64,000 nucleotides of DNA from Sphagnum magellanicum (Eukaryota; Streptophyta; Sphagnopsida; Sphagnales; Sphagnaceae): positions 19,393,065 through 19,457,064 of the forward strand of contig CM038914.1 in assembly GCA_021904315.1 (NCBI GenBank), given 5' to 3'. The position numbers and the translations under genes are program-made. Under the pieces are notes generated by a model, which had not been told where the DNA came from, did not search any database, and worked only from the letters and a program-made list of their open reading frames with translations. Each line of letters opens with the position of its first letter. Within the stretch, counting starts at the first letter, position 1. Below are positions 1-9,587 of this stretch, piece by piece.

Positions 1-539
1 TATATTACTATGGATATATTGTGTCTCCCTTTGGATAAAAAGCGGCAGCTATATAGAAACAGAGGAATTTCCAAACCATGTTTAACCTTGTGTCTACAAT
101 CTATCTATGAAGGAAGGTTGTTTGTTTGTTTTGTTTTGTTTGTACTTATGAGATCCTCTGAACAGGGATGCTTCAGATCACGGTCTTGGTCTCTTTGGAA
201 AGCTCTCAAGGAAGAGGGGTGCATCGGCTTTGGTTTCATGGTGTTTGGACTTGCGGTGTAGAAATTCTTGAATATTGAATGATTTCTTGACTGAAAATTA
301 GATTAAATCGTAGCTGAAAATTTTGGAGGAATTGGAATGTGCTTTTAGTGTTGTTGGAAAGATCTTGATGAGCAGGATTTAATGGAATTTATTTGGTAAG
401 ATTTGGATTCAGAATGTGGGAGATATTGATTTTTAAGTGAAGTCTGCTGCTGAAAATTCAATTGGAAGCAAAAATCAATTGAGAACGTAGTAACACTTCA
501 AGGATTACCATTCAATTCAAGCATGATTTCCTTTCATAT

Positions 540-920
540 TTGGCTGTTCAAAAAATCAACATATACATTGCAAAACAATGTTCACATGTTGAGTTTCCCT
601 ATTTTGTAATGGGTTCACACTTGGGCCAATGGCACAGGCTACACTAGTATCAATAGAGTTACATGTCTACACAAATGAGAATAGTAATATTGATTTCATT
701 TGCAAATGATAATGCTATTATAAGATATATTTAACATTCAAAATATGGTGTTAACAATAGCCTAAACCTTCACTCAAACATATTCTATAACACAACTAAG
801 CCCAACCTACAAAACATTAAAGTCACATGAATGTGATGTATTGCCACAAAATTGATACCCCTTTACATGGATACCTTTCTCCTAGGCTGGCATTAAATCT
901 AGGCATGTATAGTTGAGAAG
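540..920. repeat. 3'-flank repeat beyond the TPR exons of gene A
   Basis: This sequence is related to 3060-3250 (inside gene A), to 33395-33735 and to the 3' flank of gene C (44220-44440). Shared landmarks are a segment reading 'aaagtcacatgaatg' and, a little further on, 'ttacatggatacctttc'. It lies about 670 bp past the stop codon of gene A. It is read here as a duplicated 3' flank of the kinase family. The rest of 1-1589 shows no supportable gene. Confidence 0.7.
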
Positions 921-1589
921 TCATAAAGGTTTTCGTGTTTCTCAATATGTAAGTAATTCTCAGCATGTTTTAAAACATATGAAATCATCCTAACATGCTT
1001 TTTCATAGCAAGTTTATGCACACATTTGTAAAAAAAATGTCTCAGAACTTTGGGGGTTCTAAATCCAATCAAACTTACTGAATTGGGACATATGACCCAT
1101 TATCTTATAGCTTTTGACAAAAGCCTTCCAATTCTATGTGAAAATTCGATCAGAGATGATTTGACTCTTGAAATTGCATTCTAAGTTGTTAGGAGTCTTT
1201 TTGGGAACATCTATATATATAACAAAGGTTATGAGATCAAAAGAAAGTCCCTCATAACTGAAGTGGGTTTGGTGCCATTTTTATACCTGCAAAATACTGG
1301 AGTGCACCTTACATCTGTCAAAAATGCCTCCTCAAAATGTAGAGACACCTTACACCTAGTAGTCGGTGCAAGGCACTCCTTGGTAAGATAAGTGGCCTTC
1401 ATGCAAATCAAATCTTGATTCAGAAATCCGTACCAAGTCCAATCATAAAATGACATATTATCACTCCCTCTGTTCATCTTCATTCTGAAAACCAAATAGA
1501 CATGAGAAATGAAAAGGGATGTAAGCAACACATAGGAAGAAATCCAGCAAATAGGGAGACTAGAGAGTAATCTGGAGTGGCCTGCGAGT

Positions 1590-4500
1590 TCAGCCTCCTG
1601 CTATCAAGGCAGCACCTTCTTTCAGCATATCCTTGGCATGTGCTTCCATTCCCAGCTTTGAAAGTGCAGCAGCTTGCATATAACATGCAGTTGGCCATTC
1701 TGGATGGACATATTGAGCTTGCCTAGCATCACGTAAAGCTGCCTGAGGCTGATCATTGAGCAAATATGCTAGACTACGTCGTGCAAACACAGTTGGTGAC
1801 ACAAATGCTCCAACAGCAACAAACTGCAACAAAAAAAATGTAAGATGTAAACACAATGTGCCCTGTCCCCATCAACATTCAAATCAGGGGAAGGTTGCAG
1901 GAATCAGAAAACCTATGGTGTTGTAAAATTGGAAATCCTATCCTAATAGAATGTTCTCACACAAACTTATGCTTATGAAGTGACCAAAACCTTGATGCTG
2001 AGCTTTGATGCATCAAGTCTGTGGTACTGCATGACAAGGATAGGATAGAGAAATGGTGATACCTGCGAGTAACAGACAATAGCTTGCTCGTAATCCTTTT
2101 CACGAAATGCCCTGTAACCTTGACTTCTTGAATTACGCATGTCTTGGATTTTTTTGGTCCACACCTGGAATGACAACTGCAACCACAACCCTGATTTTCT
2201 TTTAGCATTTACACTTTAAGAAACAATACAGTTGAATTCACTCATGGGAGTCTCAGACTATTGACTTCCACAAGTATTGAGAATCCATCACACAGCCTAT
2301 TCCTAGCCACCTTTCAAGATGAGAACCTTTTGAATCAATCCTCCCCATAGATGACACATGAGCAGCCGAGAAGAGTTGCTATAATACCTCATCATCCTTG
2401 TAGCCCCTCTTCACTAAAATCTCATGAACTGCTGTGAGGTCATTCTCAGAAACAGCTTTCCCTAGTGGTGAGAAAGTCTGAGCTGTTACTGAATCCCCCT
2501 GTGAGGTCCCTATCATTGTGTAGGAGGGTACCTGCTGTAATATCCACCACCCCACCCATCCCCAGCAGCTTTTCTCAATCACTGCAATGGCTTTGTTTTC
2601 AGTTCTTCTCTCGTCCTGACTAATGACCAAGCAGCATCGACTTTGATGTGCACAGTAACTGTGCACTCCAACTTCACTCTGGATACTTGTGGTGGGGAAA
2701 CAACAGCCCAGTTATTTCTTAGTATTCATCAGATATTTTGCCCTGCAAAGGCTGTCTCACCAAGCACTCAGAAAAGAAGCTTTCTGGCAGAATGTGCACT
2801 TGAGTACCACTGTGCAATCTTCATTGTAACAATGGGTCTAGATATGAAGGGATTTCAGAAAGTTCAGACTTCAATGCCCTTCATTGGCTTACATGGTTGA
2901 AAAATTGCTCTTCTGATGAGAGAAACTAAGTCATAATTTCACTTACTCTTCACTGAAACCTCTTCAAATAACAAAAAGCATGACATCATTGTGAGGACAC
3001 CTAGTACCAAGAAGCCCTTGTTATGAGATGTAACAATATGCAGCAAAATACCTCAGTTATTGCAGCTGAATTATGATGTTAATAATAGCCTAAACTCTTG
3101 CTCAAACATCTTCTATACCACAGCTTTGGAATTGAGAAGTAAAAGCGAAACCTACAGAACATGAAAGTCACATGAATGAGATGTATTGTCATAAAATTGG
3201 TACATGTTTACATGGATACCTTTCCCAGTTGGAACTCTAAGTAGGTGTAGTAAAGAAGCTTGATTGATTAGCAAATAGTGAAGCAACCTCTCCAATGAAA
3301 TGTAGGCCACTGTTGAGCTTCAGTTTCCCATACCTTTATCTCTTGTAGCTTGGCACAAATACTTTCAAATGTAGGCCTCTTTTGAGGGTCAGTTTCCCAA
3401 CACTCTTGGATGAGGCTTGATAACTTTGTATTTATGTCAACAGGCAATTCAGGCCTCGCACCTTCCCAGACCAATTCGCGGATCAAACTCCGTCGTACAT
3501 CATTGCTAAATGGAGGTTTTCCTGTGAGGACTTCACAACAAGTTATTGCAAAACTGTACACGTCTGCTTTCCCATTATATTTCGGTTCCACTGCTGACAT
3601 TTCCTCATCTTCTGTCTGCAGTGAACACAATTGACAGAAACAAAATCCCCCCACACCCCTGCCAAATGAGATGCTATGGTTTAGGTGATCAAGAATGATA
3701 ATCATCCCATTGCAAATGATTATGATCAATATGTATCTTGGCCAACTCATGAAGAGTTTCTTTATATGACAGGTCACTTACACCTTGTTCAAATACAAGC
3801 CATACAAATGTTAGGGAACTCAAATACCATAGGTTAAAAGTAGTCTTGGGATGTGTGACCTTCCAAGCATTAGAAAGATGGATACAACCCACTTCTAAAA
3901 TGAGGCAATATCTGTATGGGTACGGAAGAGGCTCAATCATATGAGCTTCATTAGCTAGCATCAAAGTGTCTGTTTTTAAGAGGAAACTTTGTTCTCAAAC
4001 CTCAAACTTAGCTCAGCCCCCAAATCCACTTCCAAAAATAATCCAATTGTGTGTTTGGTTTTAATACTCACTTGCATATCATACACTTCCGGTGCCCTCC
4101 AACCAGTTGTCCCAACCATTTTGGAAAATGAAGTTCCTGAATACATAGTTGAAGTGGCATCACTGTTGCCATAATGGTGCAAGCTTGTGGCACTCAAATT
4201 GCGTGGCATAATTGCTTTCGCATCAGTGCTGTGCAAGTTTGTATCACTCAAAGTGCGCCGTATAGTTACTGACAACTCCCCTCTGTTTGCATCACTGTGC
4301 AAGTTTGTAATAAAAGACTTGATGTGGTCTGCACTTGGCAACACAGAGTCTGAGGGCCCATCACTGGAGCTTGCATCACCACGATTGTCAAGCTGTATTT
4401 TTTGCGACACCCCAAAGTCTGTGATCTTAGCATCAATGTGGCCACCACGATGGTTGACGAGTACATTGGAGGCTTTGAGGTCTCCATGGAAAATTCCCTC

Positions 4501-5519
4501 GTGATGTAGGTATGCCATGCCAGCTGCAATTTGAGAAATTATATCTATGGCTACACCTTCTCGAAAGGGTGTGGCTACACCTTCTCGAAAGGGTGTGGCT
4601 ACACCTTCTCGAAAGGGTGGAACTTCTGGAGTGGATCTACATTGATCCTCAATGAGATGGTGTAAATCTTCATCCATTAGCTCCATTAGAATCATGCTTT
4701 TTCGACCCTTATTCTTACCCTGATCCTCACCCTTTCCCTTCCCCTTATTGTTTTCTTCCTCCTTTGCCTTAACAACAGAGAAGCCTAATAGCTGCACGAT
4801 GTTGGGATGGCGAAGTCCTGCAAGGTTATTCACCTCCTGCTGCAACGCAGTGATCTCACTTGTTTCTATGATTTTGACCGCGATTTTGCATCCAAGCCAG
4901 TATGCCTCGTGCACCAACCCATAAGCCCCCTCCCCAATCTGTTTCCCAAGCGTAATTTTCCGGCTGTTTATTCGCATATTGAGAGGGAGTTCGTCCCCTG
5001 ATGGTGTTCCCTTGAGCTTAGCGATTGCCATTGGCAGATTCTTTCGTAAATCTTGCAACGTTTCCAGCATTTCATTAAAATCCTCCTTGGCATCCTCCAT
5101 TGCAGCTTGCGATGTTGTGTCATGAGTCCATACGGGGAATTGTACATCTTTTAAACTTTGCGAAATTTGCTTTTGCAATGCTTTGATGTTAGTGTCAAGT
5201 GACAAGTGGATCTCGTTAAAGGCCTCCTGGTTATTTCCCCTGGTCACCGCCAATTCATACCATTGCGCACTTGCATATTGCAACACTAGGACTTTTCCCC
5301 TCTCAAGGACACGAATGAACTCATCCAACAAGGGCAATAAGAGCACATGAATTGCATTATCCAACATCACCAACTCCTTGAAAACAACACTGACCTCGTC
5401 GTACGCACTCGCCAAGCGCTTACATTGATGACTGTTAATCTTGCTGGCTGTCGCACCGTCACCAACTGCCTTAACAATGTTCTCGACCTCTTTCACATGA
5501 TCTCGAAATTGTTCCATGC
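1590..5519 (-). CDS. MLKL-like bundle, TKL kinase and BSK-type TPR fusion (gene A)
   Basis: Predicted exons, read on the minus strand: 5519-4072 (ATG at 5517), 3615-3334, 2534-2388, 2176-2063 and 1823-1590. All junctions are GT/AG and phase 0, giving about 740 aa. Residues 1-115 form an acidic and basic helical bundle resembling MLKL N-terminal and MCA-function domains (inference). The kinase has a Gly loop at 194-202, Lys215, HGD 344-346, DFG 367-369 and APE 475-477. The Gly replaces Arg of HRD, so it is a non-RD kinase, probably active. A lysine/glycine-rich insert lies near 256-272. The DFG-to-APE segment is about 110 residues, far longer than usual. Exons 3-5 match the BSK C-terminus: VPSY, then SPLGKA and AVHEIL, LSFQVW, VFARRS and HPEWPT. 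The last exon ends in LIAGG, where gene B continues DSRRLNS as BSKs do, so one base was probably lost. The function is likely signalling or immunity at a membrane, by family only. Confidence 0.82.
3060..3270. repeat. Fossil stop codon and 3' flank inside intron 2 of gene A
   Basis: If the donor at 3333 is not used, the kinase frame runs on to a stop at 3268, ending in CFTIC. Gene C ends in the matching tail CTIS. The sequence beyond (3250-3060) matches the 3' flank of gene C at 44420-44220 and the repeat at 540-920. What is an intron in the fused gene therefore looks like the old gene end. It could still give a short kinase isoform by intron retention. Confidence 0.75.
4549..4620. repeat. Three 24-bp tandem units in the kinase exon of gene A
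   Basis: Three identical 24-bp units, each coding PFREGVAT on the minus strand (residues 301-323), lie just before the helix with [11 protein letters not shown]. Gene B has one unit (PFRQVVA) and gene C has none in this form. The expansion keeps frame, so the kinase stays open. It sits in the loop before helix E of the kinase. Confidence 0.95.
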
Positions 5520-5910
5520 CTGTTGCCCACCCAAATTCAAAATCTGAACATCAATACATGATCTATAACCCATCAGTCACAAGCCGGTGTTAAATTCAGT
5601 TGCATCCATTATCAAGCCCTCTCTTTCGCCTGAACAAATCCAGGAATCCCAAAAAGTACGAAGTCTCTTGTGCACACCAGTTGTATTATAAACTTAACAA
5701 ACGGTTGATGAAAGAGGAAGAGTACCTGGGAGTAGCTGATTTCTGCAATTGGTCTCAGTCGAATTCCAATTTTCCTTACAAGACTTCCACTTTGTTCCGG
5801 GTACTGTCGCCAATTCTCCAAAGCAGAACAACTTGAGCAACAAAACCTTGCCCGCAAGCACTCGTGATTACGAAACCAAGATCGTCTGGGCACCAGCAAC
5901 CGGAACAACT
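5520..5910 (-). other. 5'-UTR exon and intron of gene A
   Basis: A donor CAG|GTACTC at 5725 and an acceptor CAACAG at 5520 would remove 206 bp, joining a leader exon (about 5910-5726) to the ATG exon two bases before the start. Genes B (donor 56377, acceptor 56171) and C (donor 47290, acceptor 46758) keep the same junctions although the intron of C is 533 bp long. That conservation supports a real 5'-UTR intron. The transcription start is not known. Confidence 0.6.
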
Positions 5911-5916
5911 ATGGTC

Positions 5917-5965
5917 GCTTGGAGAGAGGGGTACGGGAAAGGAGAGGAGAGGAAAATGACGGTAA
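5917..5965 (-). promoter_or_regulatory. Pyrimidine-rich patch upstream of gene A
   Basis: On the minus strand this is a run of CTCTCC-type sequence about 190-240 bp before the leader donor, as in plant core-promoter Y patches. Copy B keeps it at 56571-56611. No convincing TATA box was placed. Confidence 0.35.
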
Positions 5966-7258
5966 GCGTCGTGGAAAAATCTTGTACGGGCCAGCTCAAT
6001 CATTTTTATTAAATCTTCATCAAAGCCTTATATGATTTTTTATAAATAACATCAAATTAATTTTTTAAATTGTGTCTCAAAAACGAATTCTATATTAAAA
6101 AAATTATTTATTTTAAAACTGATGGGTTTTATATTAATCAACTTTGTAAGAATCTCATTTTAATAAGATTTTAAAAAATTGAAATATAATTATTTATATG
6201 TTTATCAAACAAATTTCATTTTAAAAACTAGTCATATAATTTATTTATTTTACATTTCATAGTGAGATGAACCCTGGTGATACAAAAAGGCCAATGACAA
6301 CTCAAAAAATATTTTTTTAAATGACATAGAGGTATGATTAAATTGGGTACCTAACATTCATGTTTTGAGAAGAAAGTCAACAAATAGATGGGTAGATTTC
6401 AAAACAACCCATCAATTGGATGAATGCACCCAAAATTTACACATGCCCATCCATTAGCTTGGGGCACTAAAAAAAATATTTATAAATAATATAAATGTAA
6501 ATATTATGGACATGGAAAAAGCACATGTTAATTTATTTTTTAATATTCATTTTGATGGATAGAGAAAAAGATTGACCTAGTTATTAGGAGAGGAGGGAGG
6601 TAATTTTTTAAAAAAAGAGTGAGATAGTAAGGTTTTCATATGATCCTTCACATTCCAGTTAGTTGAAATTATCAATAGACAATTGTATGCAAAATTATGC
6701 AAAATCCTCCCTATAGCAGCTCACTATGCAAGAAAATTCGTCACTGGAATTATTAATCAGCCAATGCGAATCACTAAGCTCAAGGGAACAGTCCGCTTAG
6801 CGATTGCCCATTGGCTGTAGTTTGTAAAAAAACCACTACTTAGGTATAAAGTATAAACCATAAATGTTTTAAAATATTTTCTTAAAAAAATGAAGAGCTG
6901 AAAACTTGCATAAAATGGGTTTTGGGGCTGGTTCTTTTTCTGGGGCTGATTCTAGCTTGAGGCCAGTTCCCAATTCCAATTTCAGTTCCATGAAATCTGA
7001 CATTCACTTCATATAAATCCTTTGCATAGATCAAAATCAGATTTTTGATGTCAAAAAATCACAAAAAAATCACTCACAATGATTGTAACAATTTATAAAT
7101 AAAAAGTAAAAGGATTGGAGTAATCCAAAGGAAGAATTCTCTTTTTTTTTTCATGTATGCAACACCCTCAAACACCAGCATCCTTTTAGTCCATATTTTT
7201 TCAATTCTATCCCCACCCAATGTCAATAACTCAAAGTTGGGAGTTCTAACATTCTGAC
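5966..7258. other. AT-rich upstream region of gene A, no gene
   Basis: No coding signal is supported. The block is shared with copy B (57271-58505). Its one clear structure is the hairpin at 6758-6817. Confidence 0.6.
6758..6817. repeat. Imperfect hairpin
   Basis: The arm beginning cagccaatg at 6758-6779 pairs with the arm ending cattggctg at 6795-6817 around a loop of about 15 bases. Copy B keeps both arms, and pairing there is closer to perfect (about 58002-58062). It may be the core of an old foldback element. No function is claimed. Confidence 0.55.
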
Positions 7259-7701
7259 TAGTGTTGGTGGGGTTTAGGGTTATTTCTTTTTTCATAATCA
7301 TTAATTATCATTATCAATTTTTTTTGAAAAAAATAAAACTATCAGTTATCAATTTCGTTGTCAAAGTAGTAACTCTGATTATCAATGTATTCTGTTATTT
7401 TTTTGGTAATAATTGTCACTTATGCATAAGGGTTGCTTCTCAAATACTTGGATTGAGAATGATTTCAGAACCACAAATTATATTGTCAGTTATCTAGGGG
7501 GTTTTTTTAATACTTTTTTTCCCTTGTTTTTCTTTTTTATTTCGTAAACATGTTTAATGTTTTAGGATTGATAACCTACCTTGACCATAACTGAGTCATC
7601 CAGATAGGTTATTGATAGGTTTTTTTAAATAAATAAATAACTGACTAGTAGATTATTAATAATTGGGTTGAAAACCGAGTCTGTTGTCCTGGCCAACACT
7701 A
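7259..7701. mobile_element. hAT-like MITE, copy A
   Basis: Terminal inverted repeats TAGTGTTGG and CCAACACTA bound a 443-bp AT-rich interior without coding capacity. The flanking 8-mers attctgac (7251-7258) and gttctaac (7702-7709) match at six of eight positions, fitting an aged 8-bp target duplication. The element is also in copy B (58506-58942), so it predates the segmental duplication. Confidence 0.55.
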
Positions 7702-7922
7702 GTTCTAACCTTTGGTTTGAACGGGAATTGGAGCCATGCTAACGTCATTTGTTGTTGGCCTTGCTTACCAAAGCAAGGATATTGCATCGAGATTCATTAT
7801 AGAGTAGAGTAGCTTAAGGGATTTTGGCCCCTAGGTAATAATAATAGGTCTATTTTTATATGAGGATTTTTGAAACATAATATTTTGGCTTGTGTTGAAA
7901 CTTGAGATTAGTTATAGAGTTA

Positions 7923-7976
7923 CTAGTGGGTGCCTGTGACCTTCGGCCACTGTGAAGTCCCCCGGTTTCTTTAAAT
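7923..7976 (-). other. Helitron 3' terminus with hairpin
   Basis: On the minus strand the hairpin GTGGCC-GAA-GGTCAC (7950-7936, one G-T wobble) is followed by 13 bases ending in CTAG, then host T. This is the standard Helitron 3' end. The bases just inside (7948-7976) recur at about 9469. Confidence 0.9.
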
Positions 7977-8074
7977 TTGGTTCGCGTTTTAGTTTTTTTT
8001 AGAAACTTTTAACTTTCTTATTTTTATATTTTTATGTGTTTTCTATTATTATTATTATTTTGTGATCATTCAGT

Positions 8075-8470
8075 CAGACGGACATTTCATCCATCCCCTT
8101 AATCAGGACGGACAGTAGCTAAAAGAAAAAAAGCTTCCCCAAAATTCGTCCCGTCATCAAGCCAGACGGACATTTCATCCATCCCCTTAATTGGGACGGA
8201 CAGTGGCTAAAAGAAAAAAAAGGTAGTCTTGGTCAATACAAAAAAAAAGAAAAATTGATTCTGGGCTTTCCAAGGCCTAAATATTTTTTTTCTGGTCTTC
8301 CCCTAAATTCGTCCCGTCATCAAGCCGGACGGACATTTCATCCGTCCCCTTAATCGGGACGGACAATAGTTAAAAGAAAAGAAAGGTAGTCTTGGTCAAT
8401 ACAAAAAAAAAATAAATAAATAAAAGATTCTGGGCTGTCCAAGGCCTAAATATTTTTTTTCTGGTCTACC
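8075..8470. repeat. Helitron subterminal tandem repeats
   Basis: A unit with cagacggacatttcatcc followed by tccccttaat and ggacggacag starts near 8075, 8163 and 8326. A longer unit of about 163 bp adds ggtagtcttggtcaatac and a T-rich end (8222 and 8386). The copies differ by scattered changes. Confidence 0.85.
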
Positions 8471-8559
8471 AAATCTTTTGCCTCAAAAAATCAGACTGCC
8501 CCTGATTTCTTTTTTCTCTGGAGTCAGTTACATCTGGGGAATTACATCTGGGGAAACTC

Positions 8560-8850
8560 CACAGGGAACGGGCAGTGACTGGAAGAATTTTCCAGGCACT
8601 GCCCACACAGACAGACACCACCACTGTTGCTTTTCCAGGCGTAACTGAAAATGACCTGCTATGGGCGGGTGTCTGCCCTGGCCGCCCTACCCAGCCCTGC
8701 CCTGCCCCTGCCCTGCCCTGTTTGTCACCACAGACAGACAGACAGACACCATGTTTGCTTTTATATATAGGACCCGTGACCTTCGGACACTGTGAAGTCC
8801 CCCAAAAGTGAGTGGGGGGGGCGGGGAGGGGGGGGGGGTGGGGGAGCAAA
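8560..8850. other. GC-rich island with G-run and duplicate Helitron hairpin
   Basis: This GC-rich stretch stands out in AT-rich DNA. It has CCCTG-type repeats (8690-8730), a cagacagacagac run and a nearly pure G tract at 8813-8846. At 8776-8790 lies a second copy of the terminal hairpin, gtgacc-ttc-ggacac, followed by the same cactgtgaagtccccc context as the true terminus. Confidence 0.8.
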
Positions 8851-9587
8851 AAAAGACAAAATTATCAAATATATTTGGTTGGTTTTGAGTGTGTAGTCAA
8901 AGATATAGAAGCATGATTACAGTTGTTTATTTCATTTCCGGCTTTATAACCAGTTTTGGCATAATCTTCTTGAGGAAGGTCGCCACATTGTTCTATGGAA
9001 GATCCGCACTGTGGCTACAAACAAAAAATCTTAGAAAAATAAAATAAAAAACAACACTGCTAGGGACGACCTGGGGTCGGTCGCTCCTGGCAATTACCTC
9101 CTTACTATGAGATAAATTGCCACATGATTGTCTCCTCCATTCCATGGATGGATGATGAGACCCCCACCCCCAATAGAAAAAAGAAAAAAAATCTCCCTTT
9201 CCCCCTCTCCCTAAAACCCAAAAAAAGGAAAAAATTGGCTGCACTGATTGCATACCGAGCCTTCCTTAGTGCCTACTTGAAATTTTTATTATGGGCCAAT
9301 ACTCCTTCATAACAGGATGGATACCTATTGTGCTATAAATAGGGCATAATGGGCAATTCCTTGAAACAGTGGAGTTTTGCAATTTAAGAAAGGCGTGCGC
9401 CCTCCCCCTCTTTGCCTTGGATGGATGGAAGGACGGACAGATGATGGCATGGACGACGGGATGACAAACACTGTGAAGTCCCCCAGTTTCATTAAATCAT
9501 ATTTATTTCAAAGAAACATTCGGTTTTAAACAACTACAAGTTGTGAACGTAGCTTCTCGCGGAGCCATTTAAGAGATGCATGCAACC
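8851..9587. other. Helitron 3' subterminal region with a third terminus-like copy
   Basis: No gene is seen. At 9469-9495 the sequence cactgtgaagtccccc recurs and goes on with gtttcattaaat, as the true terminus does at 7948-7976, but without the hairpin arm. It lies about 95 bp past the end of the Rep-helicase frame, where an original 3' end would be expected. Confidence 0.6.

Larger units (their letters stand above)
99..7922. repeat. Segmental duplication copy A, left block
   Basis: This block matches 50868-59163 in the same orientation and nearly base for base by eye, including kinase gene A, its flanks and an internal hAT-like element. Similarity starts near 99 (A) and 50868 (B) and fades to the left of those points. 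It stops exactly where the Helitron begins. Differences are a few percent in the gene and include small indels, such as about 120 bp of intron near 3655-3780 that B lacks. Confidence 0.93.

Noticed and set aside
10-261. Open frame at the window start
   Set aside because: The matching part of copy B does not keep it, and it holds T/G-rich low-complexity sequence.
2643-2900. Plus-strand open frame opposite the TPR exons (also 53394-53651)
   Set aside because: It is conserved between A and B only as far as the DNA is. It overlaps intron sequence and has no domain.
8466-8849. 127-residue minus-strand open frame in the Helitron
   Set aside because: It lies over GC-rich simple repeats and the G run. 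There is no family motif and no splice context.
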